11,632 nucleotides of DNA, from contig JAUWNP010000140.1 in the NCBI GenBank assembly GCA_030612585.1, positions 1 through 11,632 of the forward strand. The letters are read 5' to 3'. This stretch comes from Anaerolineae bacterium. Lineage in GTDB: Bacteria > Chloroflexota > Anaerolineae > B4-G1. Position numbers and translations under genes: made by a program. Below, one piece after another: positions 1 through 4,529 of this stretch. Under the pieces are notes generated by a model. The model was not told the origin of the DNA. It was given only the letters and a program-made list of their open reading frames with translations, and did no database searches. Numbering within the stretch: position 1 is the first letter of the stretch; the number at the start of each line of letters is the position of its first letter.

Positions 1-19
1 AAGATACTGTTGGCGAACT
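1..19 (+). repeat. IS1182-family left terminal inverted repeat
   Basis: AAGATACTGTTGGCGAACT is identical over 19 of 19 bases to the reverse complement of 1867-1885. Homology does not continue inward: CAGCGG follows here, TTGGCC at the other end. Whether the repeat extends outward past the window edge cannot be seen. Confidence 0.9.
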
Positions 20-153
20 CAGCGGTCGAGTTCGTTTTGCCACGGGTTTAGCGACAACCATGATTGCCTATGAATAGCTATCCCGCACGTTTGGGCGACA
101 TGCCTGCTATGCGTTCTGGTCACCTGACTGCTGGCAGGCCAAAGACTGAGAAG

Positions 154-1806
154 CTATCCCTGGATGTAAGCTTTGCTTGGTTCTGGCGGGGGTTGAACTT
201 GCCCGACCAACCCCAATCCTTTGTGCCGTACCTGGGGGCGCACTCCAGCTGTCCAACGCGCGGCACGCTGCAGGTTGACAGCAACGCCGACGAACAAAGT
301 CCGCAGGTTGTTTTTAGTCCGCCCGACGTAGCGGTTGACTCGTATCCCTTGTCCACGTACCAGAGCCGACAAACAGCCCTCCACGCCGCCCCGATGCTGG
401 CGGTAGCGCTCCTTGAAGTCGTCTGTCTGTTGGCGTGCTCGCGCCGCTTGCAGGGCAGCATGATTTGGGCCAAGGGTGATTGTGCGCCCACCCTGTCCCA
501 TACAACACCGTGCGCGCAGCGGGCACGCCGCACAGGTGTCCTTGTCAAACTTGAGCTGCACCCCGCCATCAACGCGTTCGTAACCGCTCGCCGAGGATTG
601 ACCAGCCGGACAGATGGCGACCAACTGCTCGGTATCCACCTCGAACTGGTCGAGCGTGATACCGTCTGGCAGTTTAGCTTGCGGAGAGTGATTGCCTGGT
701 GCTGGGCCAATCAAATCTTCCCCTATCTGCGCACTGGCTGCCAGAGTATTGCCGCTCACATAGCCCTGGTCAACAAAACGTTCGCTGGGCAACACGTCAC
801 GCTTGGCCTGCCGGCTTTGAATCTTGCCCAATGCCTGCTGGTCACCCTCTACGCTGCTGGTAAGGGCAATGTCGGTGATCAGGTGAGGCAGTCCTTCGTC
901 ATCCGTCTCCGTGACTTGCAGTTTGTCACCGATCCACTCCTGGTCACGTTTCTTACTGTAACGCGCCTCGGGATCGTGGGGACTCTGAATACGGGTCTCC
1001 CCATCATAAGGCCCTGGCTCACGAAAGACGACCTCTTTTTGGCGGATCTCGTACTGTTGTTCCCATACGGTGCACAACACTTGCACCTCTGCCAATTGGG
1101 ACAAGATGGGCGGTGTCGTAGAGGCATCCAGCCGATCCAACAACCATTGACCATCTCGCCCGGTCTCGTTCTGCAACATGGCCCGCTCACTTTCACTCAG
1201 CCGTTCAGCCACACAGCGATTCCCATACCGCTCTTCCCACGTCGGCGGTACAGTTGCTCGTGTCCACTCCGGGTCGGCATCCAGCAAGGCCCGCACGGCC
1301 AACCGCAAGGTCTCCACAACCAGTTCCAGTCGGTTCAGCTTCCGTACCCGTGTCAATACCGCCAAGCTGTCAGTCCGCTGTCGGCCTCGACGCTTCAGCA
1401 ATCCCAATTCCTCCAAGTCTTCCAACAGTTTCTCAAATATCCGCGCTTCTGCATGATGACGCACCAGACGCGCCCGGTATTCGCTCAACACACTGAAGTT
1501 GAACCCTGGATAGTCAACCGGCAGATGCAGCGCATACTTCCAGTCCAATCGCAGCCGCACTGCATTTGCGGCCGACCGATCCGACAAGTTCTCCATGAAC
1601 TGGAAGGCTGTCACGAACCCCAGATCTACTGGCGAAAGAGCCGGTTGTCCTTCGGCCGGGTACAGGTCGGCAAAGTCCTCATCTCGGTACTTTGCATACA
1701 ACTGATCTCCCACCAGCCGGTAGGGACTCTCTGGTGGCAGCAATTTGGCTCCAATTTGGGCCATCTCTTCCGACATTTCACGCGGCGGTTGCGGCTTCAG
1801 CGACAT
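154..1806 (-). CDS. IS1182-family transposase (DDE type)
   Basis: This 550-residue protein is a full-length IS1182-type transposase that cuts and joins the element's ends. It has an N-terminal DUF772-like region (about residues 45-125, around SVLSEYRARLV) that probably binds the ends. The catalytic core carries candidate DDE residues D146 (RTDSLAV), D346 (VDQGYVSG) and E476 (GGVEGCLS). Between D346 and E476 sits the family's cysteine cluster CxxCPLRxxCC (C425, C428, C434, C435). The ATG at 1806 is preceded by GGAGG about six bases away and matches the family N-terminus. No frameshift or internal stop is visible. The opposite strand is open for 681 codons, but that is a mirror effect of this gene's codon bias. 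The DDE assignments come from motif position and were not aligned. Confidence 0.95.
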   Translation of the reverse strand: MSLKPQPPREMSEEMAQIGAKLLPPESPYRLVGDQLYAKYRDEDFADLYPAEGQPALSPVDLGFVTAFQFMENLSDRSAANAVRLRLDWKYALHLPVDYPGFNFSVLSEYRARLVRHHAEARIFEKLLEDLEELGLLKRRGRQRTDSLAVLTRVRKLNRLELVVETLRLAVRALLDADPEWTRATVPPTWEERYGNRCVAERLSESERAMLQNETGRDGQWLLDRLDASTTPPILSQLAEVQVLCTVWEQQYEIRQKEVVFREPGPYDGETRIQSPHDPEARYSKKRDQEWIGDKLQVTETDDEGLPHLITDIALTSSVEGDQQALGKIQSRQAKRDVLPSERFVDQGYVSGNTLAASAQIGEDLIGPAPGNHSPQAKLPDGITLDQFEVDTEQLVAICPAGQSSASGYERVDGGVQLKFDKDTCAACPLRARCCMGQGGRTITLGPNHAALQAARARQQTDDFKERYRQHRGGVEGCLSALVRGQGIRVNRYVGRTKNNLRTLFVGVAVNLQRAARWTAGVRPQVRHKGLGLVGQVQPPPEPSKAYIQG

Positions 1807-1846
1807 CGAGCCTCCATTTACTCAGTGCATGCACTCCATCTACCAG

Positions 1847-1876
1847 ATTATGCCACAATTGGCCAAAGTTCGCCAA
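1847..1876 (-). promoter_or_regulatory. Candidate transposase promoter, -35 inside the right terminal repeat
   Basis: Read on the minus strand, TTGGCG (1876-1871) and CATAAT (1852-1847) are separated by 18 bases. They lie about 40 bases upstream of the transposase ATG at 1806. Placing the -35 box inside the terminal repeat would let transposase binding repress its own synthesis, as in many insertion sequences. A perfect 12-bp palindrome, AGTGCATGCACT (1824-1835), lies between promoter and gene and could be an operator or a leader hairpin. The boxes match consensus only moderately. Confidence 0.45.
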
Positions 1877-1885
1877 CAGTATCTT
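1867..1885 (-). repeat. IS1182-family right terminal inverted repeat
   Basis: This is the exact reverse complement of bases 1-19. It marks the promoter-proximal end of the insertion sequence. The next bases outward are GTAAAGC. Confidence 0.9.
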
Positions 1886-2112
1886 GTAAAGCACCCACCT
1901 TATCCAGATCTGGTAGCAGGCTGGGAAGTGTAACATGGTGGGAAAGGCCCAAGTTCTGCAATCCACAGCAAACGACTGAGGGCCAAGCCAGGTTGGATCT
2001 GTGCGGGGCTGTCCGGCAACTGGCAGTCCTACGGCGATGGCGGCGGTCGTTGAAGCCCCAACCCAATCGGGCTGAGGAAACACCCTGGCATAATAGTCAA
2101 GGAGAGTGATGA

Positions 2113-2688
2113 ATGGAACTTCGACATCCTTTTGAGTGGTTGTCCAACTCAGGCCAGCGATGTGCGTTCGTCCTGTTTCTGTGCCTCGCGATCTTTGTGA
2201 TGATTGGCCTTCAGATGCTTGGCCAGCCCCTCGTTACTGAGGCTGCGCCGGCAGGTATTGTGTCGTTTGAGTTGGCAGGGGAACTCTCCCTGGCACAGCG
2301 TATGGTGGAGTCGTGGGGTGACACAGGTCGCGTCTATGCTGGTCTCAATCTGGGCCTTGACTATCTCTTCCTCGTTGCATACGCGGTTGCCATTGGGCTG
2401 GGTTGTGTATTGGTCGCTGGTAGCCTTTGGCAGCGGATCAGGTTTCTGTCAGTAGTGGGAGTTCTCCTGGCGTGGGCACAGTTCGGTGCAGGGTTGCTGG
2501 ATGCGTTGGAGAACTATGCGCTCATACGAGTACTGCTTGGGTCACAGCGAGAGGTATGGCCGGTGATGGCGCGGTGGTGTGCAGTGCCGAAGTTCTTAAT
2601 CGTGGCGCTTGGCCTTGTGTATGTCGGTGTTGGAACTCTCATTGCGGTAGCGGTAAGGGCTCGCAGGTTCAGAGAGGCCTCCGCCTAA
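2113..2688 (+). CDS. Four-helix integral membrane protein, unnamed family
   Basis: This 191-residue protein has four predicted membrane segments at roughly residues 17-37, 80-104, 110-133 and 157-181. A long extracytoplasmic-type loop (38-79) contains GIVSFELAG followed by a W-rich stretch, and a basic tail (RARRFREASA) ends the protein. GLDYLFLVAYA opens the second helix, and the third contains D130, E133 and N134 (LLDALENYAL), unusual polar residues within a membrane helix. I have a memory of this GIVSFELAG/DYLF pattern in unnamed bacterial membrane proteins, but I know no function. The ATG follows AAGGAG at eight bases. Third codon positions are less GC-rich than in the genes beyond 3392. 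It stands alone between an insertion sequence and a repeat mosaic, so its neighbours give no functional hint. Confidence 0.8.
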   Translation: MELRHPFEWLSNSGQRCAFVLFLCLAIFVMIGLQMLGQPLVTEAAPAGIVSFELAGELSLAQRMVESWGDTGRVYAGLNLGLDYLFLVAYAVAIGLGCVLVAGSLWQRIRFLSVVGVLLAWAQFGAGLLDALENYALIRVLLGSQREVWPVMARWCAVPKFLIVALGLVYVGVGTLIAVAVRARRFREASA

Positions 2689-2762
2689 CCCGCGCTCCTG
2701 CCCCGACGACAGCGCAGGATCTAGTCTGCAATTGAGGGCAACCGCTCAGCCATCTACAAATG

Positions 2763-2857
2763 GGACACGGATCAACACGGATCACACGGATGTACACAGG
2801 TAAAGATAAAAAATCCGCGAGAATCCGTTTCATCTGTGTGTATCCGTGTGCTATTTG
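2763..2857. repeat. Palindromic 'ACACGGATC' spacer repeat
   Basis: Three near-identical 10-mers (ACACGGATCA-like) run from 2765 to about 2794. The last unit, with its extension (2783-2799), is mirrored by 2834-2850 (CTGTGTGTATCCGTGTG) at 15 of 17 positions. The transcript could fold into a hairpin with a loop of about 34 bases containing a second pair of 'AATCCG' words. Repeats built from ACACGGAT/ATCCGTGT are common dispersed intergenic elements in this type of genome. No coding function is apparent. A related copy lies at 3227-3292. Confidence 0.7.
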
Positions 2858-2878
2858 TGCCTGTTTTGGGAAGAGCCT

Positions 2879-3067
2879 GTGAGTAGCTTGACAATGTCAC
2901 ATTTCCGGCAACACTACAACGAATTGGGAAAGGAGCGAATTTTCCCGTCGCTCGCGGTGATAGAGGCCGATTTTGCCATAAACTTGGTCGAAACAGTGTG
3001 CCCCGATTCGTTTTTTTCTAAATTCGCTGTAGTGTTGCGCCTAATGTGACATTGTCAAACTACTCAC
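2879..3067. mobile_element. MITE-like element, 47-bp imperfect terminal inverted repeats
   Basis: Bases 2879-2925 and the reverse complement of 3021-3067 match at 41 of 47 positions. The outer 25 bases match at 24, starting GTGAGTAG and including TTGACAATGTCACATT in both arms. Four of the six mismatches are clustered at 2904-2907. Each arm contains the odd-centred palindrome TGACAATGTCA (or its complement). The 95-bp interior codes for nothing recognisable, although a 67-codon reading frame happens to cross it. Length, symmetry and lack of a transposase fit a non-autonomous miniature element; a very long RNA hairpin is the alternative. No clear target duplication is visible (left flank GCCTGT, right flank TCTGTC), so the exact ends are uncertain by a few bases. 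Confidence 0.65.
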
Positions 3068-3070
3068 TCT

Positions 3071-3220
3071 GTCATTGCGAGGAACGAAGTGACGAAGCCC
3101 CGCCACGAGCCCCGCCACGAGTACCACCGCGAGTACTCGTGGCGGGGCTCGCGGTGGTACTCGCGGTGGCAATCCCCAACTTGCTGGCGGGAGATTGCTT
3201 CGCTACGCTCGCATGAGACA
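3071..3220. repeat. CATTGCGAGG-type dispersed repeat with imperfect inverted ends
   Basis: The left end (TCATTGCGAGGAACGAAG..GACGAAGC) and the reverse complement of the right end (TCATGCGAGCGTAGCGAAGCAATC) are clearly related. They match the widespread dispersed bacterial repeat that, if translated, gives words like 'ERSEAISRQ'. It is often mis-annotated as small proteins. The central part has been replaced or expanded by a 12-mer array described separately. It begins only a few bases after the MITE-like element. Confidence 0.7.
3097..3170. repeat. Orientation-flipping 12-mer array forming two alternative hairpins
   Basis: Six contiguous 12-mers can be laid out from 3097. Three are in one sense (GCCCCGCCACGA twice, then GTACCACCGCGA) and three in the other (GTACTCGTGGCG, GGGCTCGCGGTG, GTACTCGCGGTG). 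Two perfect 16-bp stems result. Stem A pairs 3109-3124 with 3133-3148 across an 8-base loop. Stem B pairs 3118-3133 with 3148-3163 across a 14-base loop. They share bases, so only one can form at a time. The structure could act as a bidirectional transcription barrier downstream of the minus-strand gene ending at 3392; that role is inference. Confidence 0.75.
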
Positions 3221-3226
3221 AAATTC

Positions 3227-3292
3227 GGACACGGAAAAACACGGAAAAAAACTGTAGAAATCCGTGTGCGCAGCCTGTGTTTGTCTGTGTCC
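3227..3292. repeat. Second 'ACACGG' spacer repeat
   Basis: GGACACGG and ACACGGA words at 3227-3245 are opposed by TCCGTGTG (from 3261) and CTGTGTCC (3285-3292). This gives an imperfect inverted repeat of the same type as 2763-2857. The two copies flank the MITE-like element and the CATTGCGAGG repeat. I see nothing recognisable in the following 3293-3391 up to the next gene. Confidence 0.55.
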
Positions 3293-3391
3293 CAACCACA
3301 CACGCCAGCAGTCCGTTCGCGCCGATTGACGCTTGAGCAGCGCGGCAACGTGCTTGCTGGTGGCGCTGAATATGCCCAGGCGGCTTGAGTC

Positions 3392-3817
3392 CTATGTCAG
3401 ATAGAGGCCCGCGGCCGTGTCGAACGCCTCCTCCGGCGTGCCGTGGAAGTCGCCTGAGGGGAAGACGGACAACTCGTACTTCTCGTTGCTGTAAGTGTAG
3501 AAAGCAAAACCCCATCGCTCCTCGTCGCCGAAGTAGCGCAGGCGACACAGGTGCGTGGGCGTGTTGCGCAGCCGCTCCAGGTGCTCCTCCCGGCTCTCAG
3601 GCCAGTCGGGCGGGGGCCAGCCGGGTGTGTCCACCGGCTCGGTATAGGCGTCTATGTAGCAGAACTTGCCCCGGAAGCGGATCTCCAGGCGAGTATACCT
3701 CCCGGTGAAGTGTTGCTCGGCGTAGTGCCGGATGCGCTGCTCGGTCCGGCGCCTGACGGCCTCGGGAATCTTGACCCCGCCCGCGCCTGGGTCATACACC
3801 CAAACCCCTCGTGGCAT
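3392..3817 (-). CDS. Conserved hypothetical protein, small soluble
   Basis: This 141-residue protein has no membrane segment or signal peptide. Recognisable blocks are an N-terminal VWVYDPGAGGVKIP, a middle RLEIRFRGKFCYIDAY, then LCRLRYFGDEERWGFAFYTYSNEKYE and FPSGDFHGTPEEAFDTAA near the end. It is rich in aromatic residues and looks like a compact beta-rich protein. I recall similar sequences in other bacteria, always without an assigned function. The start is well supported: AGGAGG (3824-3829 on the complementary strand) sits six bases before the ATG. It lies 18 bases after the DUF6429 stop codon and is therefore probably the last gene of the minus-strand operon. The hairpin array at 3097-3170 is the first strong structure downstream. 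Confidence 0.8.
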   Translation of the reverse strand: MPRGVWVYDPGAGGVKIPEAVRRRTEQRIRHYAEQHFTGRYTRLEIRFRGKFCYIDAYTEPVDTPGWPPPDWPESREEHLERLRNTPTHLCRLRYFGDEERWGFAFYTYSNEKYELSVFPSGDFHGTPEEAFDTAAGLYLT

Positions 3818-3835
3818 GGCAAACCTCCTGTCAGT

Positions 3836-4135
3836 TCAAAATGCATAGCGTTCCTCGATCTCCTGTGCCCGCAGGACCCCCTCTTCCGTCAGCGTCACCG
3901 ACTTGGCGCGGCGAGTCTGGCTGATGTACCCCTCCTCCTCCAACGCATCCAGCACATCGAAGAGATACCCTTTCCAGGCGCGGTGCACGATGATATCAGG
4001 CGCCAGTTTTTCCTCCCACGAGCAGAGATAGATGAGCAGCAGGGTCAAGTCCTCAATCAGTGTCTCGCGGGACGGTTCCTCCTCGGTCTCCGGCTCGGGT
4101 TCCTCGGGCGGCTCGATCGGGTTGGTCGGCTCGAT
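3836..4135 (-). CDS. DUF6429-like winged-helix domain, downstream half of a frame-disrupted gene
   Basis: In this frame an acidic, proline-rich linker (IEPTNPIEPPEEPEPE..) leads into a domain of about 75 residues with IEDLTLLLIYLCSW, HRAWKGYLFDVLDALEEEG and RRAKSVTLTEEGV. This is the pattern of DUF6429 proteins, a winged-helix-like family of unknown function. No ATG, GTG or TTG occurs in frame between the upstream gene and this domain. Third codon positions are strongly GC from about 4135 onward in this frame, while the upstream gene's frame loses its GC3 bias at the same point. The domain is therefore best read as the continuation of the UPF0158 protein in the +1 frame. The alternative is a separate gene starting at a rare ATT whose last base overlaps the upstream TGA stop at about 4053. 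The stop lies 18 bases before the next gene. Confidence 0.7.
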   Translation of the reverse strand: MEPTNPIEPPEEPEPETEEEPSRETLIEDLTLLLIYLCSWEEKLAPDIIVHRAWKGYLFDVLDALEEEGYISQTRRAKSVTLTEEGVLRAQEIEERYAF

Positions 4136-4529
4136 GCTCTCGCTCGGCCGGATATTCGGCCAGGACGTCCTTGAAGTAGCGGAACGCGCCCCGGCCCTGG
4201 ATCGCCTGCCACAGCCGGTCTCGCAACCGGTCGTTGCGCACCGTGGAGATGAAACGTTCCATATCGCGGTAGTCCTCGTGGCTATCGGCCTGTGGAATCG
4301 AGGTGTAGCGGGTGCCGTATCCCTCCTCGACCTGCTGAGCCACCTCGAGCATCTCTTGCATCCAGTCGGGCAGTTCGCGCTCGGGCGGCTCCTCCAGGTA
4401 GCGAGAGACCTCGTGGGTGACCACCACGACCTCGCCGGTCTCCAGGTCCAGATAAGACTGCATCTCCCACGAGCCGGTTTGGAACGCACCATCCAGTTCC
4501 ATCCAGTTAATCTCGAGTTTGCGCTTCAT
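4053..4529 (-). CDS. UPF0158 family protein, frame disrupted near its C-terminus
   Basis: Residues 1-131 match UPF0158 (PF03682) patterns: SYLDLETGEVVVVTHEVSRYLEE, then IPQADSHEDYRDMERFISTV, and LWQAIQGRGAFRYFKDVLAEYPAERE. The last block is the family's conserved 'GAFRxFKDVL..YP.ERE' signature. After E131 the frame reads HRADQPDRAARGTRAGDRGG, low-GC3 and Arg/Gly-rich, and stops after 158 residues. This tail looks like out-of-frame sequence; the true continuation is the DUF6429 frame. UPF0158 has no established function. The start at 4529 is favoured over an upstream ATG at 4559 because AGGAGGG lies four bases before it. The gene overlaps the end of the RecQ gene by 23 bases, so the two are probably co-translated. 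A repaired protein would be about 230 residues. Confidence 0.8.
   Translation of the reverse strand: MKRKLEINWMELDGAFQTGSWEMQSYLDLETGEVVVVTHEVSRYLEEPPERELPDWMQEMLEVAQQVEEGYGTRYTSIPQADSHEDYRDMERFISTVRNDRLRDRLWQAIQGRGAFRYFKDVLAEYPAEREHRADQPDRAARGTRAGDRGGTVPRDTD

Larger units (their letters stand above)
1..1885 (-). mobile_element. IS1182-family insertion sequence, apparently intact
   Basis: The element consists of one long transposase gene bounded by a perfect 19-bp terminal inverted repeat: AAGATACTGTTGGCGAACT at 1-19 and its exact reverse complement at 1867-1885. A span of about 1.9 kb is normal for IS1182-family elements. The left end coincides with the first base of the window, so the outermost base and the target-site duplication on that side cannot be read. 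The gene is undisrupted and has a good ribosome binding site and a plausible promoter, so the copy may be active. It lies 227 bp upstream of a membrane-protein gene and may have separated that gene from its original upstream region; this last point is inference. Confidence 0.9.

Noticed and set aside
2066..2094. CATAAT at 2089-2094 as a promoter for the membrane-protein gene.
   Set aside because: There is no -35 match at the right distance, and the transcript would start within the ribosome binding site.
64..2109. A 681-codon open frame on the plus strand covering the insertion sequence.
   Set aside because: It is antisense to an intact transposase with clear family motifs, has no recognisable domain of its own, and runs through both IS ends. 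It reflects codon bias on the other strand.
2846..3049. A 67-codon plus-strand frame through the MITE-like element.
   Set aside because: It reads across the inverted ends of a repeat, lacks a ribosome binding site and resembles no protein I know.
3072..3548. Minus-strand frames giving 'ERSEAISRQ' and HREY/RHEY repeats.
   Set aside because: These are translations of the CATTGCGAGG repeat and its 12-mer array, a well-known source of false small proteins.
4136..4492. The upstream part of the minus-strand frame that carries the DUF6429 domain, with a possible ATG at 4492.
   Set aside because: Over this stretch the frame reads Arg/Ser/Thr-rich shadow sequence, while the alternative frame encodes UPF0158. 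Only the part after about 4135 looks coding.
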